Under the pieces are notes generated by a model, which saw only the letters and a program-made list of their open reading frames with translations, was not told the origin of the DNA and made no database searches. DNA of 64,000 nucleotides, from positions 62,001-126,000 of the forward strand of contig CAYZMH010000002.1 in assembly GCA_964479445.1 (NCBI GenBank), read 5' to 3'. The number at the start of each line of letters is the position of its first letter. Positions within the stretch are counted from its first letter, which is position 1. Of this stretch, positions 53,882 to 62,786 are shown in pieces. A program made the position numbers and the translations under genes. The DNA is from CAYZMH01 sp964479445. Its GTDB lineage: Bacteria > Bacteroidota > Bacteroidia > Bacteroidales > GCA-2748055.

Positions 53882-54273
53882 TACAACTGCTTTAATACAA
53901 CGGTGTAATTACGTTTGGCTGCTACGTTCATTATCCTTACCGCATCCCCTACCGAAACCTGGGGTGAGGTAACTACTTTTATTGTGGGATCGGGTTGATC
54001 AGCCAGTCGCGATTCCAGGATCAGGGCAAGGTTCTCAAATTGTACCGTCTGCCCGTCCACCTCGATGCGTGTGTTACTGTGGATCGTTACCGTGGGAATC
54101 CTGTTTTCTGTTTGCATCTCGGGGGTGCCCCGGCTGGGCAGTAACATCTTCAGGGCATTGGGTGCGATCAGGGTGGAGGTCAGCATGAAAAAGATCAGCA
54201 GCAGGAATACGATATCTGTCATTCCAGACATGCTGAAATTGTCAATAAATCGGTTTCTTGGCCTCAATCCCAT
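53881..54273 (-). CDS. ExbD/TolR family protein (first)
   Basis: 130 residues with the same layout: FSMSGMTDIVFLLLIFFML carries the conserved Asp, followed by a periplasmic domain containing TIKVVTSPQVSVGDAVRIM. It starts nine bases after the exbB-type gene. The two ExbD proteins share the helix almost exactly but differ in the periplasmic part, so they may form heterodimers or serve different partners. Confidence 0.93.
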   Translation of the reverse strand: MGLRPRNRFIDNFSMSGMTDIVFLLLIFFMLTSTLIAPNALKMLLPSRGTPEMQTENRIPTVTIHSNTRIEVDGQTVQFENLALILESRLADQPDPTIKVVTSPQVSVGDAVRIMNVAAKRNYTVVLKQL

Positions 54274-54282
54274 TGCATCATT

Positions 54283-54966
54283 CTATTTTACCGGCTCATT
54301 CAACAAATCTATGAACTCTGTGGAACTGGCCTCCATATTATTGATCACTTTATCAACACGGGCTACCAGCACATTATAGGCAAAATAGGCAATCACACCA
54401 ACGATCAGACCGGCTACGGTGGTGATCAGTGCCGTATATATTCCTGCGGATAATTGCCCCACGTTAATATTATTTCCTGCGGTAGACATCTGGTGAAAAG
54501 CCTGGACCATTCCGATTACGGTTCCCAGGAAACCGATCATGGGCGCTCCTCCTGCAACGGTTGCCAGTGTCGGTAATCCCCTTTCAAGCTTATAGATCTC
54601 CAACCGTCCTACATTTTCAATCGCCGCGTTTACATCGTTCAGGGGACGACCGATCCGGGTTATTCCCTTTTCGATCATTCGTGCCGTGGGATTATCGGTG
54701 GATTGGCAGAGCGTACGCGCTGCATCGATTTTTCCATCCATGATATAGTCTTTGATACGATCCATAAATGTACGGTCGATTTTAGAGGTTTTGCGAATAG
54801 CAAACCACCGTTCAAAGAAAATGTATACAGCAATAAAACTCAGAATAACGATCGGGATCATTACCCATCCGCCTTTTATGGCAAGGTCAATGAAAGATTC
54901 CCTTGCGGCTCCGCCCGTCATGGCTGTGTCGCTAACTACATTCTGCAAAATGATCAGGATATTCAT
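54283..54966 (-). CDS. MotA/TolQ/ExbB proton-channel protein
   Basis: 227 residues with three membrane helices: about 30-50 (WVMIPIVILSFIAVYIFF), about 130-155 and about 170-195. The channel signature is VAGGAPMIGFLGTVIGMVQAF followed by ITTVAGLIVGVIAYFAYNVLV. A cytoplasmic loop of some 80 residues lies between helices 1 and 2, as in ExbB. It leads the operon exbB-exbD-exbD-tonB-like. Confidence 0.95.
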   Translation of the reverse strand: MNILIILQNVVSDTAMTGGAARESFIDLAIKGGWVMIPIVILSFIAVYIFFERWFAIRKTSKIDRTFMDRIKDYIMDGKIDAARTLCQSTDNPTARMIEKGITRIGRPLNDVNAAIENVGRLEIYKLERGLPTLATVAGGAPMIGFLGTVIGMVQAFHQMSTAGNNINVGQLSAGIYTALITTVAGLIVGVIAYFAYNVLVARVDKVINNMEASSTEFIDLLNEPVK

Positions 54967-55109
54967 AGGATGAATTATTTTCTGGCGAATTTATAAAAAA
55001 AACGAGATAATACTTGGTTAAGTATGCAGCGTTATCAAGAATTTCAGGTTGTTATCAACAGAAAGGGTAATGCGTTCCGATGCACGCCGCATCGATTATA
55101 GATAATTGG

Positions 55110-58100
55110 TTATTGATCTTGCTCATCATTATCCGAAGAGGAATTACCCCCCTCCTCTTCAAGGATATTCCGATTACCTTTGAAAAGCTCTCTAAAATGG
55201 TCAAATTCAGTTCGGTAGAAAACTCCTACACCCTGTGTGTAGGGGGCAGTCTTGAAAATAATATCGTCATTGGCCCTGTTGAATGCCTTGATGCTGATGT
55301 TGTCGGTTACCCGGAATTCCACCTTGAAGTCTCCGACAATCTCCGATGCTTCAGATCCGGCAGTTCCAGGCGCATTTATATTTGTTCCGCCAACACCTAC
55401 ATTACCGCTGAGTAGAATTCGGTCATTTAATAGCTGTGTGGATAACGCTACCTCTACTTCATCGCTGGTGATTTCATCTCCTGGTCGGTAATTGATCCCA
55501 ATGTCAAAATCATTGCTGATCTGCGATAACCAATTGCTTAATTGGTTGCTTAGAAGCTCACTGGCAGTTACCCCTGCCACACCCGCAGAGCCCATACTGC
55601 TTGCAATACCGGCTCCAAAGCCGGTTGAACTGTAAAAATTATTCATAACCAGCAGGGAGATAAATTGCCTCATCAGCGCCTCTTCGGTACTGACATTGTT
55701 CTCCAGCAGGTTTTTTGTTTCAGGTTCAGCGGTGGGCAGTGAAATGCTGGGTTGAATGCTGGGATTCGATAAATCTCCCCGCAATGTGAGCAGACAATTC
55801 ACCGGGATTCGTTTTTTCAGGCTTTCATCAGCATTAGGAGACAAGTTATAAGGGGCAGCTTTCAAACCGTAGATTGCCTGGAGATCTATGTTGGCTTCAC
55901 TGGGCTCCCCGCTCCAGATTATTGTACCACCGGGCTTTACCCTAAACCGTTTGTTGATCACATTCTGCAGGGTAAACAGATACTCTCCGTCCTGGAGATC
56001 CACTCCCCCATACATGCTGAACTTTCCGTTCTCATCCAACACCATTTTTAAATTACCGCTGCCGCTTGCCTCGATAATATCTCCAACCTTCGGATCAAAA
56101 ATCAGTTGTACCGATGCATCCGGCGTAACCTCGAGATCCATCTCCATTTGCAATCCCCGGATGTTATCTCTCTGTCCCGTTTCATTACGCGTATCAGTAT
56201 CCTCTGCTTCAATAAACGTGATGAAATCGGAGCTGGTGATCTCGGAAGCTTTGTAGAGGGGCAGGTTGAAATTGGTATTCCTCTCCGTTTTTGCTGTTAT
56301 GTCTAGGAAAAGATCATCAGGAGGTCCTATAAAACTTACATTTCCCGTTCCGTATACCTCGCCGTAAAATTGCTCATTATCTGAACTGCTTGTGTTCAGG
56401 AATTGAAAATTGTCGGCATCTAATTCCAGCGCCAGGTTGAAATCCGAGAAATTTCGATGTGAAATTTCACCTACTACAGTCGATTTATTTCCGTATTGAT
56501 CGTAAACTTCAAACCCTTCCAGGTAAAGGTCATTTTCATATATTTTGATCACATCCGAAAACCGATATTCCGTTTGCAGAAAATCTACCAGCAATGTTGA
56601 TTTCTGAAAACGCAAATCCCCATTGATTAACGGCTCTTTTAATGTGCCGTCAATGGTTAAATCCGCGTTACCCAATCCGTCCAGGTTGCTTACCAGACCG
56701 TCAACATAAGGATTGAATGAAGAGAGGTGAATGCGGGAAAGCAACACCGAAAAATCCAGCTGTTCATTTGAGGGTACATAATTACCCTGTATATCAATGG
56801 TTTTTATATCTCCGCGTTGAGAAGCCATATTCAAATCAAGGGAGCGGGATAGTTCCTCCCATCGTGCCAGGATATGGGTGTCGCCGATGAGAGCCTTGTT
56901 AACTTCCAGGCTGTCAATGGTAAGGTCAGAAAGGAAAACGGGTTTCATGTCCTCTCGCTTCAGGGTGGCCATTCCCGACAGATTACCCCCCACATCCAGG
57001 TTCAGGGAGCCGGCCATGTTACTTATGGTGGCAATATTCAGGTTCTTCAGGTTAATGTTGATCTCATCATCATCTCTTCCGGAATAGGATCCCGTGACGA
57101 GAATGTACTTATCATCTGCATCCACACGTAAACTTTCAAACTGAACGGCCCCGGAGGCAAAGCGAATCTTTGACTTACTTATCCGGAACAATTGTCGATC
57201 GTATAGAAACTGCGTCGGCAGAATATCCAGGATATATTGAAATGAGTCCTGCCCGGGGATCAGCTTACCCTCGGCAGTAAACTCTCCGCTGTAAACAGGA
57301 TCCTCTCTACCCCATCTGAATTGCAATCCTGTTTGGTTATCGCTAATATTCACAGAGGCTTCAGGGTATGTAAGCGATAATTCACCCCGGGAGATAAGAG
57401 AATCTCCAAAGAACGATAGCTCCATGGAGGAAGAATCCCCCGTTAATTGAAAATGAAATTGATCAAATCTGTTGCCGCTGTAACCAAGGCGCGGTATATC
57501 TCCAGTTGTGTTGAACTGGTAGGGTTTGGATTGAAAGGACCCTTCGATGTGACTTCCGTTGGCAATGTGAAAGGTTGGGAAGAAAAAAGCCATTACCGGT
57601 TCCACATCTTTAAAATCAAGGTTAAACCGGAACGAACCAGAGGTGTCCACCGGGGGCAATTCCCGGTCAAACACCTCAAAGTGATTCTGCAACAGCCCCT
57701 TGAACGTTGCGGGTAACCTGGAAAAACGGTACCTGCCCGACATCTCTCCGTCTATTGCATCGGATGATACCGTCAGGAACGAGGTATCCCGGGAATTTTT
57801 TACGGATAGTAAAAAATCATAGATCTGGATCTGACTTCCGGTTCGTTTAAACAGACTGTTAACTAGCCTGACCTCTCCATTGAGCTCATCAACAGAAGAA
57901 CCCTGAAGGTCTGTTTCCAAAAAAAAAGAGGCGAAATATCCCGGATCATCATCCCTGAGATTTAAATAGTAAGGACGCAGCCTTGCTACATCTGTTTCAA
58001 AATTGAAGTGTGGAACCTCCGAAGAAAAATCCATTGAACCCGCAAAACTCATCTCAATATTTGGATCCCTTATTGAAAAAGAGCCATCAAAGGACTCATT

Positions 58101-59546
58101 GGTGAGAATTCCGTCAATATCAATATTGCTGTACATGTAATCGTATACCTCTAACGCATCAATAGTACCATCCAGGTGAAGATCCAGCTGGTTCTTGTGA
58201 CGGCTTCCCTCCAATGCAACCTTTAAACTTACCTCCTCGATGACCTCCTCCTGGTCCAGTAGTTCCCCGATATGGAATGATTCTGCCTGCAGATTACCTT
58301 TAAATCGCACTATCTGACTGGTATCGGGTTGCAGGTAAAGATCCAGCAACAGGTTTCCCAGGTCGGTTTCAAGGTTGCCATAGGCGACAAAGTCATCTGG
58401 ATACCCGGTAAAACGGCCCTGGTAACGGATTCTGCCAACATCGTCCCATAACAATGAGTCCCTGAAGACATCAGTTTTAAGAGACTGAGTAAGGGATCGA
58501 ATATCAGTCACATCAGTTACGAGGTCGTGAAAGCTAAAATGCATGTAAGTATTTTCAAAGTCAGGTAGTCCGCGCATTTCCATGTCAAAATCCAGCAGAC
58601 TGTTGTCATTGTATTCCACCAGGAGGTCTGTGCCTTTTAAATCATTGAGGGTGCCAAATAGATTCCCCTTTATTCCAACGTACTGCCGGTATCCTGTGAA
58701 TACAGGTACAAAATAAGCCAGCTCCGGCATGTAAAAATGAGAATAATCAGATGTGATCTCCATTTCTACCGAGGAGTTGATTTTCCGAAAGTCACGGAAC
58801 TCGGAAAATGAAAATCCTATTAATGGAAGCTCAGCATAGGAACGCGGGGTCTTGATCCGTGCTTTTCTGAATTTCATCGATTCTTTAGAGATCTCCAGGC
58901 TGAAATTTACATCCTCCATGCGAAAACCCGAACGCTCGGTTCCAGATAGATCTCTGATTTTCATATAGATGGTATCTTTTTCAAAACGAAAGTCATCTGC
59001 TCGTGCCTGCAACCCAGATACGTTCATATCATTGAAATCCACACCTGGCAAATCTTTTCCCTCTCTGTCACGCTGCATGGCAAATCCCGAATTTGTTAAC
59101 TGAATCCGGTCAATCTGTATAATATTTTTTTCATGGGGAAGGAGGGTGTCGTTGCGCAATGCCTCAACCAGAAACTTCAGGTTGTTGATTGTATCCTTGT
59201 TGATGAAGAGATTCATCTGAAAGTTATCCAGATCCACATAGGCAAGGTGAATGTTTTTATCTTTTGGTTTGAATTGTTTAATCCGTATCCTGGCGGTTTC
59301 AGAGTAAAATAACGTGTCCCCTTGTTGATCCTCGATGTATAGATCGTTAAGCTCCAGTCGCTTGAAAAAGGAGTAGTGTACCGAGGACACCGAAATTTCT
59401 GTGTCGAGGTTCTGTGAAGCTTTACTGGCAAGAAATCCGGATATCAATGATTGAACCTGTCTATTCTGTAGAAATAGTAAACTAAGTGATGGCACCGTAA
59501 TGAGCACCAACAGGATAACCAGACCTATTTTAGCAAACTTTTTAAT
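55110..59546 (-). CDS. tamB: TamB/DUF490 translocation and assembly module protein
   Basis: About 1478 residues. An N-terminal membrane anchor is followed by a very long, regular beta-rich region and a C-terminal DUF490 domain (GVDLQDGEYLFTLQNVINKR, PNADESLKKRIPVNCLLTLRGDLSNP). TamB proteins bridge inner and outer membranes, for barrel assembly or lipid transport. The start is uncertain. The first ordinary start codon in frame is TTG at 59510, but the frame is open to 59558 and encodes KKFAKIGLVILLVL, the expected basic n-region and helix, directly after an ATT at 59546. No ATG/GTG/TTG lies there; AUU initiation or a base error are the options. It is divergent from tsaD. Confidence 0.88.
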   Translation of the reverse strand: MKKFAKIGLVILLVLITVPSLSLLFLQNRQVQSLISGFLASKASQNLDTEISVSSVHYSFFKRLELNDLYIEDQQGDTLFYSETARIRIKQFKPKDKNIHLAYVDLDNFQMNLFINKDTINNLKFLVEALRNDTLLPHEKNIIQIDRIQLTNSGFAMQRDREGKDLPGVDFNDMNVSGLQARADDFRFEKDTIYMKIRDLSGTERSGFRMEDVNFSLEISKESMKFRKARIKTPRSYAELPLIGFSFSEFRDFRKINSSVEMEITSDYSHFYMPELAYFVPVFTGYRQYVGIKGNLFGTLNDLKGTDLLVEYNDNSLLDFDMEMRGLPDFENTYMHFSFHDLVTDVTDIRSLTQSLKTDVFRDSLLWDDVGRIRYQGRFTGYPDDFVAYGNLETDLGNLLLDLYLQPDTSQIVRFKGNLQAESFHIGELLDQEEVIEEVSLKVALEGSRHKNQLDLHLDGTIDALEVYDYMYSNIDIDGILTNESFDGSFSIRDPNIEMSFAGSMDFSSEVPHFNFETDVARLRPYYLNLRDDDPGYFASFFLETDLQGSSVDELNGEVRLVNSLFKRTGSQIQIYDFLLSVKNSRDTSFLTVSSDAIDGEMSGRYRFSRLPATFKGLLQNHFEVFDRELPPVDTSGSFRFNLDFKDVEPVMAFFFPTFHIANGSHIEGSFQSKPYQFNTTGDIPRLGYSGNRFDQFHFQLTGDSSSMELSFFGDSLISRGELSLTYPEASVNISDNQTGLQFRWGREDPVYSGEFTAEGKLIPGQDSFQYILDILPTQFLYDRQLFRISKSKIRFASGAVQFESLRVDADDKYILVTGSYSGRDDDEININLKNLNIATISNMAGSLNLDVGGNLSGMATLKREDMKPVFLSDLTIDSLEVNKALIGDTHILARWEELSRSLDLNMASQRGDIKTIDIQGNYVPSNEQLDFSVLLSRIHLSSFNPYVDGLVSNLDGLGNADLTIDGTLKEPLINGDLRFQKSTLLVDFLQTEYRFSDVIKIYENDLYLEGFEVYDQYGNKSTVVGEISHRNFSDFNLALELDADNFQFLNTSSSDNEQFYGEVYGTGNVSFIGPPDDLFLDITAKTERNTNFNLPLYKASEITSSDFITFIEAEDTDTRNETGQRDNIRGLQMEMDLEVTPDASVQLIFDPKVGDIIEASGSGNLKMVLDENGKFSMYGGVDLQDGEYLFTLQNVINKRFRVKPGGTIIWSGEPSEANIDLQAIYGLKAAPYNLSPNADESLKKRIPVNCLLTLRGDLSNPSIQPSISLPTAEPETKNLLENNVSTEEALMRQFISLLVMNNFYSSTGFGAGIASSMGSAGVAGVTASELLSNQLSNWLSQISNDFDIGINYRPGDEITSDEVEVALSTQLLNDRILLSGNVGVGGTNINAPGTAGSEASEIVGDFKVEFRVTDNISIKAFNRANDDIIFKTAPYTQGVGVFYRTEFDHFRELFKGNRNILEEEGGNSSSDNDEQDQ

Positions 59547-59619
59547 ACTTTTACGCGTTTAATTGCAAAACGTAAAAAAAACAAAAAAAGTTTAAAGAAG
59601 CGACAATATCGCTACGAAT

Positions 59620-60636
59620 ATGAGTATTAAAATTTTAGGGATAGAATCTTCATGCGATGATACCTCAGCGGCAGTGGTAACAGATCGGGTATTCAAATCC
59701 AATGTTATTGCCAACCAACAGGTGCATAAGGACTACGGCGGGGTGGTGCCCGAACTTGCTTCCAGGGCCCACCAGCAGAATATTATACCGGTGGTTGATC
59801 AGGCCCTGCAAAAAGCGGGCATCAACGGTAATGAAGTGGATGCGGTGGCTTTTACCCGCGGACCGGGTTTGTTGGGTTCGTTGCTGGTAGGAACTTCTTT
59901 TGCAAAAGGCTTTGCACTTGCCCATGATATTCCGTTGATTGAAGTGAATCATCTCCAGGCACATATTCTTGCACTTTTTATCAAGGATGAAAGTCAGTCT
60001 GCAGAACCAAAATTTCCCTTCCTCTGTCTTCTGGTATCGGGTGGCCATACCCAGTTGGTGATCGTGGAAGATTACCTTCGCATGAAAATAATAGGCAATA
60101 CGATCGATGATGCAGCAGGGGAGGCGTTCGATAAATGTGCCAAAATAATGGGATTACCTTATCCTGGCGGACCATATGTTGATAAATTGGCCAGGCAGGG
60201 AAATCCATCTCGGTTTTCCTTTAACAAACCCAGAGTCAAAGGCTATAACTATTCCTTTAGTGGATTGAAGACGTCTTTTCTCTATTTTGTACGTGATCAG
60301 CTGAAAAATGATCCTGACTTTATCGCAAAGAATCGTGAAGACCTTGCGGCATCCCTTCAAAAGACCATCATTGAGATCCTGTTGGCGAAATTGAAAAAAG
60401 CAGCTTCGGATATGAATATCTCGCAGGTGGCTCTCGCCGGGGGAGTTTCTGCAAATTCGGGACTTCGTGAGGCCCTGACCGCAGAGGCGGGTAAGCGAAA
60501 TTGGGAAGTCTTTATACCCCGCTTTAGCTATACCACCGACAATGCGGCTATGATCGCTATTACTGGTTATTTTAAATATGCTAACAGGGAGTTCAGTCCC
60601 GACCATATTACCCCCCTTGCAAGGATGCATTTTTAG
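59620..60636 (+). CDS. tsaD: tRNA N6-adenosine threonylcarbamoyltransferase
   Basis: Catalytic subunit for t6A37 formation in tRNAs reading ANN codons. It has 338 residues: ILGIESSCDDTSAAV at the N-terminus, the metal-binding His motif PELASRAHQQNI, EVNHLQAHILA, LLVSGGHTQLV, and the second-half motifs DDAAGEAFDKCAK and GGVSANSGLR. It is divergent from tamB with 73 bases between the assigned starts, a neighbourhood common in Bacteroidota. Confidence 0.98.
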   Translation: MSIKILGIESSCDDTSAAVVTDRVFKSNVIANQQVHKDYGGVVPELASRAHQQNIIPVVDQALQKAGINGNEVDAVAFTRGPGLLGSLLVGTSFAKGFALAHDIPLIEVNHLQAHILALFIKDESQSAEPKFPFLCLLVSGGHTQLVIVEDYLRMKIIGNTIDDAAGEAFDKCAKIMGLPYPGGPYVDKLARQGNPSRFSFNKPRVKGYNYSFSGLKTSFLYFVRDQLKNDPDFIAKNREDLAASLQKTIIEILLAKLKKAASDMNISQVALAGGVSANSGLREALTAEAGKRNWEVFIPRFSYTTDNAAMIAITGYFKYANREFSPDHITPLARMHF

Positions 60637-60727
60637 AAGTTGGCACTGAACTAACCTGCTTACACTTTGAAACCTGACTTTAGGGTATTCCTGTAAAAAA
60701 TTTATATATTAGAGTGAATTTTGAAAT

Positions 60728-61102
60728 ATGGAAAGGTTAGAATTTCAGCCAACGCACAAAACCCCATATGTTCTGCTTGATCCTGCAGGTAAAATTAAAT
60801 TCAAAGGCAGATCAATTCCGGAAGATGTTTCGCTCTTCTATGAACAGGTACTTGACTGGATAATAGCCTACTCGTTCAAACCAGCGCTTTTTACCGAGGT
60901 TGATATTGAGATGGAATACCTTAACAGCGGTACTTCAAAATATATGCTCCGGATCCTTAAAAAGATTAAGGAAATCGTGGATAAAGGTTTTGAAATCAAG
61001 ATCAATTGGATCTATGAGGAAGGGGATGATGATATTCTGGAGCGGGGAGAATATTATGCATCGATACTCGATCTCAAAATACGCTTTATAGAGATCGAAT
61101 AG
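60728..61102 (+). CDS. SiaC-like (DUF1987) regulatory phosphoprotein
   Basis: 124 residues, the typical size. The DUF1987/SiaC family is recognised from LDPAGKIKFKGRSIPEDV near residue 17-34, the Ser/Thr cluster YLNSGTSKYML (about 64-74) corresponding to the phosphorylated site, and INWIYEEGDDDILERGEYY. In Pseudomonas, SiaC is phosphorylated by SiaB, dephosphorylated by the SpoIIE-type phosphatase SiaA, and activates a diguanylate cyclase. No SiaB or cyclase gene is adjacent here; a SpoIIE-type phosphatase lies 30 kb away. Confidence 0.85.
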   Translation: MERLEFQPTHKTPYVLLDPAGKIKFKGRSIPEDVSLFYEQVLDWIIAYSFKPALFTEVDIEMEYLNSGTSKYMLRILKKIKEIVDKGFEIKINWIYEEGDDDILERGEYYASILDLKIRFIEIE

Positions 61103-61304
61103 TGTTCAGTTTGCCTTTTCGACATGCGCCTTTCCGTCACGGAAATTATTCCCAGACGACATGTTGTATAACATAATCAGGCCACAATGGACCGTAATCG
61201 CAAACGTTTGAAATCTCATCTTTTTCTATCGGGTCTGATACATTTGAACTGGAAACAGCACCTCTCTTGCTTTTAGCCTGGTTTTATTTGGCCCGGATTT
61301 CCTA

Positions 61305-61312
61305 TTTTTGAG
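61305..61312 (+). promoter_or_regulatory. Candidate -7 box of the GH13 lipoprotein gene
   Basis: TATTTTTG matches TAnnTTTG exactly and lies 36 bases before the ATG at 61349. The TTTG at 61289-61292 is too close to be a normal -33 element. Confidence 0.5.
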
Positions 61313-61348
61313 TCAGTTTTAACGATGTTCAACAAATAAACAGGTGAT

Positions 61349-62731
61349 ATGTTACGTGTAAACAGATCAATACTGGTAAATGTAATTTTTATTATGGTAT
61401 TAGCTACTCTGGCTGAATCATGCAGGATAAAAGAGGGATCTCCGGGAATTGAGGAAAAAAGACAACAATCCATCCAAACACCGGTGGCCTGGAGCAGGGA
61501 TGCTGTCCTTTATGAGGTCAATATCAGACAATATACCCCGGAAGGAACACTATCTGCTTTTATGGAACATTTGCCAAGAATGAAGGAGCTGGGAGTGGAT
61601 ATTCTCTGGTTGATGCCGATCCATCCCATTGGGGAAAAGAAACGCAAAGGCCCCCTTGGGTCTTACTACTCAATAAGTGATTACCGGGCAGTAAATCCCA
61701 GGTTCGGTAATATGGATGATCTGAAAGAGCTGGTGAAGAAAGCCCATGAGATGGATATCAAAGTGCTGCTCGATTGGGTGGCAAATCATACAGCATGGGA
61801 TCATCCCTGGATCGAAGAACATCCCGATTGGTACACCAGGAACGACAAAGGAAAAGTGATAGCACCCGATCCCGATTGGACGGATGTGGCTGATCTTAAT
61901 TTTGATAACATGGCCATGCGGGAAGCGATGATCCGGGCCATGGAATACTGGGTTAAAGAAGCAGATATCGATGGATACCGGTGCGATGTTGCCTGGGGGG
62001 TGCCGGTTGATTTCTGGGAAGAAGCCCGTGAACGCCTTGATCAGATAAAGCCGGTATTTATGCTGGCAGAGGCGGCCGAAGCTGACTTGCTCGTGGAAGC
62101 CTTCGATATGTGCTATGGCTGGGAATTTCATCATTTGATGAATGAAGCAGCTGAAGGCGAGGAGATAGATTTCAATGCATATTTTGAAAAAGTGGATACA
62201 GCCTATGGAGAGGATGACTATATTATGAATTTCATTACCAACCATGATGAGAACTCATGGGCCGGAACAGAATTTGAGCGCATGGGGGAGGGAGTTGCTG
62301 CCTTTGCAGTTCTTACCTATACAGTGCCCGGAATGCCGTTGATCTATTCCGGTCAGGAAGTGGGCTTTGATAAAGAATTGGAATTCTTTAAGAAAGATCT
62401 TATCGATTGGACCGATAATGGATGGACCGAATTCTACAGGAAACTTAACGCGATGAAGAAAGATCTTTCGGTTCTGAGGCACGGTAATGAGGGTGCACCA
62501 ATCGTAATACTGACAGATCCGGTTGATTATCCGCTGTTTACGTTTAAACGACAGAATGAGGAAGAAACCCTCCTTGCAGTTTTTAATTTCAGCCCTGAAA
62601 AACAGCAGGTAAATTTTGATTTGCAGGGTTCATTCGTAAACTATTTAAAAGAGGGGCAGCCCCAGGTGGACCTCTCTGAAACAATTATCCTGGATCCCTG
62701 GGGATACAAAGTCTTACTGGAAAGAGAATAG
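61349..62731 (+). CDS. GH13 alpha-amylase family lipoprotein
   Basis: 460 residues with lipobox LAESC (Cys25). A (beta/alpha)8 catalytic domain of glycoside hydrolase family 13 follows, with the four conserved regions: DWVANH (142-147), GYRCDVAWG with nucleophile Asp213, MLAEAAE with acid/base Glu241, and FITNHDEN with Asp300. A small C-terminal beta domain ends the protein. It is probably anchored in the outer membrane or periplasm and acts on alpha-glucans. No susC/susD genes are nearby, so it is not in a classic polysaccharide-utilisation locus in this window. Confidence 0.92.
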   Translation: MLRVNRSILVNVIFIMVLATLAESCRIKEGSPGIEEKRQQSIQTPVAWSRDAVLYEVNIRQYTPEGTLSAFMEHLPRMKELGVDILWLMPIHPIGEKKRKGPLGSYYSISDYRAVNPRFGNMDDLKELVKKAHEMDIKVLLDWVANHTAWDHPWIEEHPDWYTRNDKGKVIAPDPDWTDVADLNFDNMAMREAMIRAMEYWVKEADIDGYRCDVAWGVPVDFWEEARERLDQIKPVFMLAEAAEADLLVEAFDMCYGWEFHHLMNEAAEGEEIDFNAYFEKVDTAYGEDDYIMNFITNHDENSWAGTEFERMGEGVAAFAVLTYTVPGMPLIYSGQEVGFDKELEFFKKDLIDWTDNGWTEFYRKLNAMKKDLSVLRHGNEGAPIVILTDPVDYPLFTFKRQNEEETLLAVFNFSPEKQQVNFDLQGSFVNYLKEGQPQVDLSETIILDPWGYKVLLERE

Positions 62732-62757
62732 GAGGGAACAGGATATTTCATAAAACA

Positions 62758-62786
62758 GGGTTGTTGCTTTTCAACAACCCTTTTTT
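62758..62786. terminator. Terminator behind the GH13 gene
   Basis: GGGTTGTTG (62758-62766) and CAACAACCC (62772-62780), loop CTTTT, followed by six T to 62786. Strong on the plus strand; on the minus strand the run after the stem is weak, though the convergent ATPase gene ends at the same place. Confidence 0.9.
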
